DNA of 39,605 nt, taken from assembly GCA_020722365.1 (NCBI GenBank), contig DYKY01000009.1, positions 1 to 39,605 of the forward strand. The letters are read 5' to 3'. Origin of the DNA: Thermoflexus sp. (GTDB taxonomy: Bacteria; Chloroflexota; Anaerolineae; B4-G1; SLSP01). The notes below the pieces were generated by a model. The model saw only the letters and a program-made list of their open reading frames with translations. It ran no database searches and was not told where the DNA came from. This document shows, piece after piece, positions 1-9,435 of this stretch (positions are counted from its first letter, which is position 1; each line of letters opens with the position of its first letter). A program made the translations under genes and the position numbers.

Positions 1-97
1 TTTTATATCTCTCTGCGGCCTCAGCGTGCTCTGCGGTAAGATATGGGTAATCACCAGCACGGCGTGCTGGATAAGACGTTCTTGCAACCAAAGCTGT

Positions 98-125
98 TTG
101 ACAATATTCGCGAGTCTGCTATAAT
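98..125 (+). promoter_or_regulatory. sigma70-type promoter for the csp/RRM pair (TTGACA-16 nt-TATAAT)
   Basis: TTGACA at 98-103, TATAAT at 120-125, spacer 16 nt. Confidence 0.8.
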
Positions 126-164
126 TTGAATCGTAAGTGAGTCAGAATTCGAGTTCGTCCGCTG

Positions 165-200
165 AAAGGCCTGGACGTTTATGAGTCCGGGTCTTTTTTT
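165..200 (+). terminator. intrinsic terminator-like hairpin in the csp 5' leader (possible attenuator)
   Basis: AAAGGCCTGGAC / GTCCGGGTCTTT, 12 pairs including G-U wobbles, 8-nt loop, followed by a run of T to 200; lies between the promoter and the csp start. Confidence 0.7.
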
Positions 201-264
201 GTAGGATGAATCAAGAGTTCTTACTCGTAAAAATCAAGTTTGTAAGTTGAAAGGAAGAGAAACT

Positions 265-480
265 GTGAGCAATCGGGAAATTGGAACTGTGAAGTGGTTC
301 AACGGGGCGAAAGGCTACGGCTTTATCTCGCGAGAAGGCCACGACGATGTCTTCGTGCATTACTCCGCTATTCAGTCGGAGGGCTTCAAGACATTGGACG
401 AGGGGCAGCGCGTTGAGTTCTCTGTTGAGCAAGGTCCTAAGGGCCTCCAAGCCACCAATGTGGTGCTTGCAAAGGGGTAA
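265..480 (+). CDS. cold-shock domain protein (CspA family)
   Basis: Protein [31 protein letters not shown] is a classic CSD with RNP motifs; GTG start at 265 preceded by AGGAAGAG (TTG at 247 is the longer option). Confidence 0.93.
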   Translation: MSNREIGTVKWFNGAKGYGFISREGHDDVFVHYSAIQSEGFKTLDEGQRVEFSVEQGPKGLQATNVVLAKG

Positions 481-485
481 TCATC

Positions 486-848
486 ATGGCAAAGAAAATC
501 TACGTCGGTAATATGAGCTACGACACCACCGAGAATACGCTACGCGAGCTGTTTGCAGCTCACGGGGAAGTCGTTTCGGTCAGTGTGATCACGGATCGCG
601 ACACTGGGCGGCCGCGCGGTTTTGCTTTCGTGGAGATGGCGTCCGATGCGGCGGCCAACGCAGCGATTTCGGCACTCGACGGTCAGACGGTTGACGGTCG
701 TGCACTCAAGGTGAACGAGGCCCGTCCTCCCGCAGCGCGGGGTGGGGGAGATCGTTCCTACGGCGGCGGTCGTGGTGGCGGTCGCGGTACGGATCGCGGT
801 GGTCGTGGCGGCGGGGATCGCCGGCGTGACCGCGGTGACGACTGGTAG
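486..848 (+). CDS. RRM-type RNA-binding protein with a Gly/Arg-rich C-terminal tail
   Basis: MAKKIYVGNMSYDTTENTLRELF...RGFAFVEM (RNP2/RNP1) followed by an RGG-rich tail. Confidence 0.95.
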   Translation: MAKKIYVGNMSYDTTENTLRELFAAHGEVVSVSVITDRDTGRPRGFAFVEMASDAAANAAISALDGQTVDGRALKVNEARPPAARGGGDRSYGGGRGGGRGTDRGGRGGGDRRRDRGDDW

Positions 849-886
849 ATCGACCAGCCCCAAGGGTCGAATCCTACATTCAAATG

Positions 887-921
887 CAACAGGCCAACAT
901 TCGTGCTGGCCTGTTTTTGCG
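887..921 (+). terminator. rho-independent terminator downstream of the RRM gene
   Basis: AACAGGCCAACA-TTCG-TGCTGGCCTGTT followed by TTTT. Confidence 0.85.
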
Positions 922-1301
922 TGAGGCGCCACTCTATACCTGCATTCTGAAATAGAACATACATGCTATTTTCAGCAGGGCGCTCTTTGTCGCTTGTTTC
1001 AGCTCAACTGTAGTATAATCCTGGTGGACTTTTTTTGCACATAGCGTGGGTTTCCATTCACATCTGGCCGACTCAAGACAAACCGGTTGACCGGTCAATT
1101 CGCTTTGAGGGCCTTTAGAGTCTTAGCTTTACATAATATACATAGTCGGAAGTTTGAAGCGAGGCAAAAAACGCCATTTTTAACGTCGGCCAACTCCACC
1201 TTTTAACCGCGCGCCATTTTGCGCGTCGTATAGTTTTGCTTGAATGACGCAGAAGAAACGACTTGAATAATCGTCACGGAACAGGAGCTTTCGGAGAGAA
1301 G

Positions 1302-1697
1302 CTACGGTTGTTTCGTCGTGCTAGATTTCACAGCGTGTTTGATGTTCTTGCCCCAATGGTCTTCTTTCAGCGTAGTTTCGTCCTGCTCTGGAGCATCACG
1401 CGGCGCAGAGAGCACCCGACCGTTGGCGAGATGCTGCGAGGCAACCAGCATTCTGAATTCTTCGCGCTCTTGTTCGAGTTGGCGCTCTTCCTGTTCTAAC
1501 GCATTATGCCATACTTGCAATTCCTTTTGCCATATTTCGAGTTCGATATTCTTCTCTTGCAAACTTTGACGTTCTTCGGCCAAAGCCGCCCGGCGTTTGA
1601 CAGCTGCGCCGCGCTCTATCCACAAGTAAATAAAAAACAACACGGCCAGCAAAAACAGCACCGCTCCGGCAAGGAACATCACTGCGTCCAGTACCAT
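1302..1697 (-). CDS. membrane-anchored coiled-coil hypothetical protein
   Basis: N-terminal hydrophobic helix followed by a long Glu/Gln/Leu-rich coiled coil; ATG start. Confidence 0.7.
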   Translation of the reverse strand: MVLDAVMFLAGAVLFLLAVLFFIYLWIERGAAVKRRAALAEERQSLQEKNIELEIWQKELQVWHNALEQEERQLEQEREEFRMLVASQHLANGRVLSAPRDAPEQDETTLKEDHWGKNIKHAVKSSTTKQP

Positions 1698-1753
1698 AAG
1701 CTCCCTTGAGAAACAGTTTGGTAATCGTTCACTCGATAGCGATTACTTGTTCA

Positions 1754-3376
1754 TTATACTTCTAAGCGGCGGATTGGGTAGAGATCGCCGGCTGTAAAAC
1801 CGCGTTCGCGGTAGTAGGAACGTGTCCCAACAGCAGCGATGACGGCCAACGTCTTAAAGCCGGCCCGGCGGGCGATGTCGGCAGCGGCATCGAGCAACTG
1901 CGTCCCCAGACCGCGATGTTGTGCCGCCCCACCCCGTTGCCCCAGCGCCTGTGCCGGCCCGTAGATGTGCAATTCGCGTACCATCGCAGCTTCGCGGATT
2001 TCAGGAATTGGAAGTACGTCACGCGGCGCGGTGGGCAGAGAGAGCCGCAGAAAACCGGCCAGATTGCCCGCCGGGGTAAGATATTGCAAGAAATGCTCCT
2101 GCGTGGCATCGGTGGGATAGGATACAACATCCAACCTGAGTTCTTTTGTGGCTTGGAGTTGCCCAACGGCGATTTCCTTCCCGCGCACTTCACGGCAACG
2201 AATGCACTGACATGCCAGGCCGTGCGCGCGCATCTGCGCCTGCACGAGTTGGCGCAGGTTACTCTTGGTTGTCCCGGCAACAATGTACTGCGCGGGTATA
2301 TCGCGCATCAAACGGTTGATACGACTGTAGGGCGGCATCAAGGTTTTGCAGCGCATCAACAAGTCGATGAGCGCCTCTTCGGAATAAGGCTGGTATTGTC
2401 CTTGCTCCCAGAGGCGATAGAGATCCGTGCCTTCGAGAAGCGCCGTCGGATAGATTTTAATCTCGTCGGGACGCAGACCGGGATCGTTCCACAACCGCGC
2501 AAAATCCTCCAGGTCTGACTCCGGCGTCGCACCGTATAGATTGGGCATCCAGTGCAACACGATCTTGAGACCGGCAAGGCGCAACAGCCGAACCGCGCGC
2601 CGCACATCGTCCAGCGTGTGACCGCGCCGGTTGAGTGCCAGAATGTGATCGTCGCAGCTTTGCACACCGAGTTGCACCTTCGTCACTGCTTGATGACGCA
2701 GTTGCAATATCTCTTCTGGTGTGATCCAATCCGGGCGTGTTTCCACAACAAGGCCCACGTTGCGGTGAGACGCCGACTCGTTGCGCTGGAGGGCCTCGTT
2801 CAGCGTGGCAGATTCTGTCTCGTTCATGGCGTCAAAGCAGCGCCGGAGGAAGAACTCACGGTAATCGAGCGGATAGAAAGACCACGTGCCGCCCAGGATC
2901 AACAATTCGACTTTGTCGGTAGCGTGGCCGATCGCGTTAAGGGCTTCGATGCGTGTCCGCGTTTGGGCGTAGGGATCGTAATCATTCTGGATGGCACGGA
3001 GCACGCCTGGCTCACCGTCGAGATAGCTTTTCGGCGCATTGTGTTGCTCCGGACAGAAGATGCACGTTCCTGGGCACGGATACGGCTCAGTCAGAACGGC
3101 CACCGGAGCAACGCCGGAGATGGTGCGTACAGGGCGACCTCGCAGGCGTCGCTCTATCCCCGGATCTTCCGCAAGCGCCCCACCCCGCACCAGTTGTTGG
3201 TAAGCGTTCAGCAGTTGCGATTTTGCATACGTGCCGGTCTCGCTTGGGTAGCGCCGGAGAATTGGCGTGATGTCGTTATCGCCAGCCGGAAGATCACGGA
3301 GCGCCTGCAACAGGTGCAGGACATTCTCGCCTTCGCGCGTCAAATCGATTGTTTCAGGAACCCCACCCTTAACCAT
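1754..3376 (-). CDS. elp3: Elp3-family tRNA U34 carboxymethyltransferase (radical SAM + GNAT)
   Basis: YPCPGTCIFCPE radical SAM cysteines, C-terminal GNAT-like segment (HRGLGTQLLDAAADIARRAGFKTLAVIAAVGTRSYYRERGF). ORF opens at 3526; the ATG at 3376 (MVKGGVPETIDL) is a more plausible start. Confidence 0.92.
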   Translation of the reverse strand: MVKGGVPETIDLTREGENVLHLLQALRDLPAGDNDITPILRRYPSETGTYAKSQLLNAYQQLVRGGALAEDPGIERRLRGRPVRTISGVAPVAVLTEPYPCPGTCIFCPEQHNAPKSYLDGEPGVLRAIQNDYDPYAQTRTRIEALNAIGHATDKVELLILGGTWSFYPLDYREFFLRRCFDAMNETESATLNEALQRNESASHRNVGLVVETRPDWITPEEILQLRHQAVTKVQLGVQSCDDHILALNRRGHTLDDVRRAVRLLRLAGLKIVLHWMPNLYGATPESDLEDFARLWNDPGLRPDEIKIYPTALLEGTDLYRLWEQGQYQPYSEEALIDLLMRCKTLMPPYSRINRLMRDIPAQYIVAGTTKSNLRQLVQAQMRAHGLACQCIRCREVRGKEIAVGQLQATKELRLDVVSYPTDATQEHFLQYLTPAGNLAGFLRLSLPTAPRDVLPIPEIREAAMVRELHIYGPAQALGQRGGAAQHRGLGTQLLDAAADIARRAGFKTLAVIAAVGTRSYYRERGFTAGDLYPIRRLEV

Positions 3377-3447
3377 ATGAGTAATTATACCACTATGACC
3401 ATCATTACGAAGGTGTGTAAACTTTGTTTGCCTGAACCCTGTCTGAA

Positions 3448-3475
3448 TTGTCACTTGTTCAGGGGCGACTATAAT
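3448..3475 (+). promoter_or_regulatory. promoter TTGTCA-16-TATAAT for the downstream methyltransferase
   Basis: TTGTCA 3448-3453, TATAAT 3470-3475, only 7 nt before ATG 3483. Confidence 0.7.
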
Positions 3476-3482
3476 GCGCACT

Positions 3483-4202
3483 ATGCGTGAGGAAGTCGTC
3501 AACTTGTTGAATACCCTGAATCGCACCTTCTACGCCGAACTGGCCGAGGCATTCGCCGCGTCAAGGGGCGCGACCGAACCGGGACTGGTGCGTGTGCTGG
3601 CGCAGATGCAGCCTGGCGCGCGGGTGCTCGATCTGGGGTGTGGGCAGGGACGGGTGGCAGCGATGCTTCCGGCACATTGCGAGTATACAGGCCTGGACTT
3701 CTCCGGTGAGATGCTGGCGATCGCCGAACGCGCCGCAAATACGGGACGTCTCGGCAGTCCCCCCCGCTTCATCGTCGCCGACTTACTCGATCCCGCGTGG
3801 CCGGCGTTGGTTGCCGCGCCATACGACTGGGTCATCCTGCGCGCAGTCCTGCACCACATTCCCGGCGCAGAAAATCGTCAGGCCATTGTCAACCGCGCCG
3901 CAGACTGTCTCACACCACAAGGACACATGCTGCTTGCCAATTGGCAGTTCTTGGAAATCGAACGTCTGCGCCGCCGACTATTGCCCTGGGATGTAGTGGG
4001 CTTGTTGCCAGATGATGTTGAACCGGGTGATTATTTGCTTAACTGGCAGCGCGAGGGGTATGGCATTCGCTACGTACATTGGATTGACGAAGACGAGACG
4101 GCAATCCTTGCTGCGGGCGCCGGTCTGACCATCGAAATGTTGTATCGCGCCGATGGACATCATAACAACTTGACGCTCTACGCGGTGTTATGCCGAATCT
4201 GA
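3483..4202 (+). CDS. class I SAM-dependent methyltransferase
   Basis: VLDLGCGQGRVAAMLP motif I; ATGs at 3474 and 3483. Confidence 0.9.
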   Translation: MREEVVNLLNTLNRTFYAELAEAFAASRGATEPGLVRVLAQMQPGARVLDLGCGQGRVAAMLPAHCEYTGLDFSGEMLAIAERAANTGRLGSPPRFIVADLLDPAWPALVAAPYDWVILRAVLHHIPGAENRQAIVNRAADCLTPQGHMLLANWQFLEIERLRRRLLPWDVVGLLPDDVEPGDYLLNWQREGYGIRYVHWIDEDETAILAAGAGLTIEMLYRADGHHNNLTLYAVLCRI

Positions 4203-4232
4203 CTCAACAAGGCGCTAACTATACCTGCAACC

Positions 4233-7200
4233 TTAAGGCATACCCACAACACGGTAAACCGTCGAGTATTCGTCGTCGTACACCGGCACCAGCCAACCGC
4301 GCTTAACCATTACGTCGAATTTGGACAAGCCCTCCGGCATCATATAGGCGCGTTCATAGGGCGCGAGAATGACATACTGGACGTTGTAACGCTCCAGGAT
4401 CGTCATCGCGGATTCTGCATCGATCGTGTTGTAGAAGTAGTTGATGTCCATCTGGCGCGCCTCGACGGTGCCGCCGGGCATCGTCATCCGCTGCTGGACG
4501 GAGTGCCAGCGCCAGGCGGCCACCGCCGGCAACCCGGTGTAGACCGATATCCGGCCTCCCCAGAGATACTCGCGCGCCCCTTGTCCTTCCATAATCGTAG
4601 GTGATCCCTGGACGTTGTCTTGGAGCCAGCGGATCACACGATAGTCAGCCTCAAGCGGTAGCCGGGCATCGCTTTCGTATTGGATAGCGTAATTCATATA
4701 GGCCATCCCATCCAGCGTGCGTGGAGCTTGCGTCGCCCAGCGATCGCGGGTCTTGGCCGGAATTGCCAGTGCTGGATACAGCGCCGCACTCGCCAGTAAG
4801 ATAGCCAGCGCCACCGATATGCCATCACTGACGAAATATGGAATTCCGGCCACAGCGGAAGCCTTGTCGGCGCGGTAACTCCTGAGCGCGTAGTCGATAA
4901 TGCGCTCGGCGGCAACCGCAGCGCTCAACCCGAGCAACATCCACACTTGCAAGTAGAATTTGAAGACCGTGTTCATCCGCCCGATGTCGCCGTCCAGAAC
5001 GTAGGTTTCCACCAGCAAACTGAGGGCAAGCGCAGTCCCCACCCACATCCACAGTTGGCGCTCGCGCGGTGTGCTGTGCGGATCGATGACCATCAACGCG
5101 GCAACCATCCCTAGCGGGATCACGATCCAGGCCACGGGGACGCCCATCAAGAGCAGTGCTCCCCCCAGAACGATCATCCCCAGAATCGCCATACCGAGCG
5201 CCAGCAGTGTACTCTCGTCGCGTTCCTGCCAGAGATGGCGCAGCAATGTGCGGCCACGCACTGCCGCAAGCACTACAAGCGGGAAGAGAAATTGTCCGTA
5301 CATGATCAAATAGATGCCAAAAGGCGTGCGCGACCCCTTCCAGGGGCTAAAGGAGGAATATGCCGCCGCAAAATTTGTGGTGAAGGGCAAGAAGAGAAGT
5401 TCACCCAGGAGGAAGAACAAGAGTGGCGTCAGCAGTTTGTAGTATGGGAAGATTGGTCCTGGCGCACCGCTGCCTGGCGCACCATCAGCTTCCTCATGAT
5501 CGCTTTCGACTGTCGGGTGCTTTCTCTCCGGTTTGTTGAAGAATATAAGCCAAGCGGCTACGCTCATCAAGCCCAAATACGTAGGCCAGTCCCAGGTGTT
5601 GGTTGCGCGCAGCGCCCCGGCAACCAGTCCTGCTAACACCAGGGTTGACAGGGGGTGCGGGATGCAGCGCCGTAAATGATCGCGCCACGTTTTATTCGCT
5701 GACATAGGCGCAGCGTCGGCGCCAATGCCCCATTGCAGTGCAATCGCCAGTGCCACCTGCGTCAACGGGAGCGCCATCATGTGCGCGTGCAGGTCCGCAT
5801 ACAGGAAAGTAAATGCCGGGAACTCGTTGATCGCGCCCACTTCCCCATCTGCAAACGGGATGACGCGCGTTGCGTTCCAGTACCACCACTCCGGACGGAA
5901 TTGTAGGGCTGCGCCTTTTATCAGAACTTTCCATAATCCCACAAGTGCAGAGACCACAGCGGGATAGCCCGGAATAAGACTTTCGAATTCGATATTGCCG
6001 ATCTCCTGGAAGCCCAAAAACAACAGACGCAGTTCGCCCAGATTGCCTAGGATGAGCACCAGCAGCATCCCCAACACACCCGCTCGATGGCCGCGTTTGC
6101 GATCTCCCCCGGCCAGGTTGTTGGCAATCGTGTAGGCCCCCACCCCGGTCATTGCAAAGAGCGTGGGGACGGCCAGGTTGTACCCTACACTCGGCACAAT
6201 GCCCAGCACTTTGATCAGCGAACCGACCATTACGAAGCCGAAGTAGTAGTAGTTCATCGTCCCGCCGGCAAACCACGGGTCGTAGGGCGGGAACCAGGTC
6301 GACTTGATCACCGCGTTCAAATAGGCGAAGTCCATCGGCTTTTCGCCGCCGGAGACGGGATGCCACAGAGCGGGATTGAGAAAGCGCACGTACGTCCATC
6401 CCAGGTAAAGCACAGCGAAGATGATCTCAAGACGCAGCAGATCGCGCCAGTGCTCACGGAAGAACGCGCGGAAGGCATCCTGTCGCTTGTAAACGAATCC
6501 TACCGCAAGCGCCGCGCAGAGCAGGAACACTGCCCACAAAAGCAGGCGGGTGTGGGGTAACAGGTGGATACTCGACAGCAACCAGGCCAAATAGGACCAC
6601 ACCAGCAGTCCCACCACACGCGCCAGTCCATAACCGCGATAGCGCAACGCGGGGAAGGCGTAGTACAACCACGGGAACGCCAGCAGACCGAGCGCCGTTA
6701 AGAAGAGCCACCATACGATCACGGCCAGAATCTGCGAACGGTTTTGCAGTGCGTTACGATTGAAAATGCGCCACCAGCTCCCGCCGCTTTCCTGATCGGC
6801 GCGCATGCGAGGTGTCATCAACAAGCTGAGGTTCTTCGTATCGCGAGCGCGGGTGGCCTGCAGCGGCGTCATCCAGCGGACATCGCTCAACAGGGAGAGC
6901 GGCAACATGGTTTCGGCGCGCGCCCGCGAGTACGCATCCGTTTTCGCAAAGATCAACACTGTCGGATGATCGTAGACGCTGAAGGCTTCCTCGGCAGGCG
7001 GGAACGAAATCTGACAGGGCCGGGCATTGGTGTACTGCGGAGTCGGCACAGTGAAGGGAATCTCTTGATCGGGAAACTGACATGGCCCTAATGCCGGGTA
7101 TGAGACAAATTCCGCCGCCAGTTCAAAGCCCAGGCTGCCATTGAACAGCGCTTCGTAATAGGCGGTTGTGAACGGATAACGCATTGGCAGCCGAGGAATC

Positions 7201-9248
7201 GACGCATACGCCCGGTTACTGGACAGCACGATGTAATCAGCTTCATCCAACCATTGGAATAGCGCCGTGCGTTTCTCCAAGGTGTCGTTGTCGTAGATAT
7301 GCATTAGCCCATCAGGCATGCTGGAAGGAGAAGACAGGCCACGATACCAGTTCCCGTAGGCGTCCTTGCCGTCAATTCGCTGCGGCAGCGTATCATCCCA
7401 ATGTTCGTTGGCGATGACCGATGTTTGCAGCCGGATCATCTCGCCTTCCAGCAAGGTGATGCCGAGGTAAACTTGTTTGCCTGCCTCCAATGCAATCGGT
7501 TCAGGCAGTGCGGCCTCGACAGTGTGTGCTCCAATCGTCAGAATGGTGAAGTTGACCGTCGTCTCGGCCAGCACATTTGTCCCATCAGGGTCGGTCGTCA
7601 GCGCCAGACGCAAGCGTCGTTCGCCGATTTTCTCCGGTGCAGAGACCTTGTTGAGCGTGAGATGCGTCACAACACTGTCGGTCTCTGGAATGAACGGTGT
7701 GAAACTCGACGGGATATAGGCGCTCAGAATTGTGCCGGGCTGGACAGGAATCTGGATCTTGACGCCGCTTTCTGCATGCGCCGTTGCTGCTGTGGGGATG
7801 TTGTTGAACATCCAGCGCGAGGCTTCGACGCGGGTCAACGAGTGGTTGTAGATCTGGAGGAATGTCAGTCCCCACGTCACCGTCCCTACAAAGACTACGC
7901 CTGGTAAAATGAGCAGCAGACCACGCACGATTTTACGCCAGAGAAGTGCAGGTCGTGCCCATCCCCATGCCCATCGCGCTCCGCGCACCACCATCCACGC
8001 GCCGAAGACGGTGAATACGGGATACACGGGCAGTAGATAACGCATCGACTTGACCCATAGTGTGCCCTGATACAGAAAGAAAATTGTCCCCCATACCCAC
8101 AACAACAAATGTTGCCATTCACGCTTACGCACAAGCTGCCAGAACATCACGCCCCACCCTACCCAGGCAGCAATACCGAGCGGTAATCCCATGCCCCAGA
8201 ACACCATATTGAGCCACGGGAAAACAATAGGCGCGCGCTCTGTCCACTGGTGCCCAAAGGGAGCATCGCGCAGGCCACTCGCCATATCCTGTGCAGACTT
8301 CATGGTATTCATCCATGAAGGATTGATACGCACATCTAAGAAGCCAGGGCCGGTAAAGGCATACGGCTGTGCGATGCGGAACGCGAGCGCTGCCAGTATA
8401 CCGGAAAGGACCACCGCGACGATTGGCGCGGGCCGGAGCGCAAATCGGTAGCGCGCGGTTCCCTCTGTGGAGGCATCATCGGACGATTCGCAGTGTAGCA
8501 ATGCCGCCAACCCGACGATGCCGGCCAGCGGCCACACGCTGATCTTCGACGCTACAGCCAAACCGGTCGCAAAGCCTGCCGGTAAAAGCAACCAGGGGCG
8601 CCGATAGCGCACGGCATACACGGCGCAGCACAACGTCCAGGCGACAAAGACCGTGGCGAAACTGTCCACAACGAAGAAGTGCGCGTGCTGGATCGGTAAA
8701 ACGGCGAAAGCATACAACGCGGCGGCAAGCAATGCGGTTTTGTTGCCGTACAACGCTCGCGCGAGCATCGCCAGGGCAACGAGGGTCGCCAAATCAGCCA
8801 GCGCCGACAACGCACGTCCGACAAAGTGGATACCGCCATAACCGGTATAGTGTCCTGCATAACACGAGCCGGAGGTATCGAGTCGTATCCCGCGCAACAC
8901 CACACCAAACAGATTGGGAGGCGTAAGACACGCTTGATCCATCCAGCCTGCCACAGCCCGCGTCACAAAGAGTGGCAATGTGCCGTAGACGTAACCGGCA
9001 TAGCCTCTGTTTTCTGGATTCAAGGGCGATTCAGCGGTATTCCAATACTGGGAAAGATTCTCGGGGAACTGCAAGGCACTGACAACCATCGTGAGATAGC
9101 GTTCGTCGGGATGGAGATGTGTCCCCTCGTCCCAATCAATGTTGTAAGTGCGCACCCACCCTGCAACGAGCAGGATCGCTATCAGCAGTAACATAAACAA
9201 ACCGCGCGGCGATGCGCGGTTTGACTTGGAGGTCAGTTGGGTACTCAT
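4233..9248 (-). CDS. large membrane protein: N-terminal ArnT/GT39-like glycosyltransferase fused to a DUF2298 'YYY' domain
   Basis: 1671 aa; N-terminal WDEGTHLHPDERY and many TM helices; C-terminal half has PPYDPWFAGGTMNYYYFGFVMVGSLIK, characteristic of the chlor/arch YYY (DUF2298) family. Confidence 0.9.
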   Translation of the reverse strand: MSTQLTSKSNRASPRGLFMLLLIAILLVAGWVRTYNIDWDEGTHLHPDERYLTMVVSALQFPENLSQYWNTAESPLNPENRGYAGYVYGTLPLFVTRAVAGWMDQACLTPPNLFGVVLRGIRLDTSGSCYAGHYTGYGGIHFVGRALSALADLATLVALAMLARALYGNKTALLAAALYAFAVLPIQHAHFFVVDSFATVFVAWTLCCAVYAVRYRRPWLLLPAGFATGLAVASKISVWPLAGIVGLAALLHCESSDDASTEGTARYRFALRPAPIVAVVLSGILAALAFRIAQPYAFTGPGFLDVRINPSWMNTMKSAQDMASGLRDAPFGHQWTERAPIVFPWLNMVFWGMGLPLGIAAWVGWGVMFWQLVRKREWQHLLLWVWGTIFFLYQGTLWVKSMRYLLPVYPVFTVFGAWMVVRGARWAWGWARPALLWRKIVRGLLLILPGVVFVGTVTWGLTFLQIYNHSLTRVEASRWMFNNIPTAATAHAESGVKIQIPVQPGTILSAYIPSSFTPFIPETDSVVTHLTLNKVSAPEKIGERRLRLALTTDPDGTNVLAETTVNFTILTIGAHTVEAALPEPIALEAGKQVYLGITLLEGEMIRLQTSVIANEHWDDTLPQRIDGKDAYGNWYRGLSSPSSMPDGLMHIYDNDTLEKRTALFQWLDEADYIVLSSNRAYASIPRLPMRYPFTTAYYEALFNGSLGFELAAEFVSYPALGPCQFPDQEIPFTVPTPQYTNARPCQISFPPAEEAFSVYDHPTVLIFAKTDAYSRARAETMLPLSLLSDVRWMTPLQATRARDTKNLSLLMTPRMRADQESGGSWWRIFNRNALQNRSQILAVIVWWLFLTALGLLAFPWLYYAFPALRYRGYGLARVVGLLVWSYLAWLLSSIHLLPHTRLLLWAVFLLCAALAVGFVYKRQDAFRAFFREHWRDLLRLEIIFAVLYLGWTYVRFLNPALWHPVSGGEKPMDFAYLNAVIKSTWFPPYDPWFAGGTMNYYYFGFVMVGSLIKVLGIVPSVGYNLAVPTLFAMTGVGAYTIANNLAGGDRKRGHRAGVLGMLLVLILGNLGELRLLFLGFQEIGNIEFESLIPGYPAVVSALVGLWKVLIKGAALQFRPEWWYWNATRVIPFADGEVGAINEFPAFTFLYADLHAHMMALPLTQVALAIALQWGIGADAAPMSANKTWRDHLRRCIPHPLSTLVLAGLVAGALRATNTWDWPTYLGLMSVAAWLIFFNKPERKHPTVESDHEEADGAPGSGAPGPIFPYYKLLTPLLFFLLGELLFLPFTTNFAAAYSSFSPWKGSRTPFGIYLIMYGQFLFPLVVLAAVRGRTLLRHLWQERDESTLLALGMAILGMIVLGGALLLMGVPVAWIVIPLGMVAALMVIDPHSTPRERQLWMWVGTALALSLLVETYVLDGDIGRMNTVFKFYLQVWMLLGLSAAVAAERIIDYALRSYRADKASAVAGIPYFVSDGISVALAILLASAALYPALAIPAKTRDRWATQAPRTLDGMAYMNYAIQYESDARLPLEADYRVIRWLQDNVQGSPTIMEGQGAREYLWGGRISVYTGLPAVAAWRWHSVQQRMTMPGGTVEARQMDINYFYNTIDAESAMTILERYNVQYVILAPYERAYMMPEGLSKFDVMVKRGWLVPVYDDEYSTVYRVVGMP

Positions 9249-9435
9249 GAAATCTCACTCAAGAACAGAATTTCGCATAGCCATTATTTCTTTCAAAGAA
9301 ACTAAAGATTGTCAATTTCTCATTTCCGCTTATGACTACGCGAAATGCAAGGATTGCGAATCGAGTCTTCCGGCTCTACAAAGGCAGGCACACCCCGCAC
9401 TCGCGCGGCTGCGCCCCCATATGCACTTGCAAAAG

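Noticed and set aside
1-50. ctctctgcggcctcagcgtgctctgcggt possible further short repeat
   Set aside because: Looks similar in style to the other arrays, but too few units at the window edge to support.
858-880. GGGTCGAATCCT resembling a tRNA T-arm
   Set aside because: No matching acceptor, D or anticodon stems around it; it lies between the RRM stop and the terminator.
1719-1760. GTAATCG/CGATTAC inverted repeat near a minus-strand TATAAT upstream of the coiled-coil gene
   Set aside because: Could be an operator, but 7-bp arms with a 12-bp spacer are too weak to claim.
2552-3490. 312-aa plus-strand ORF opposite elp3
   Set aside because: Antisense shadow; Elp3 motifs are on the minus strand.
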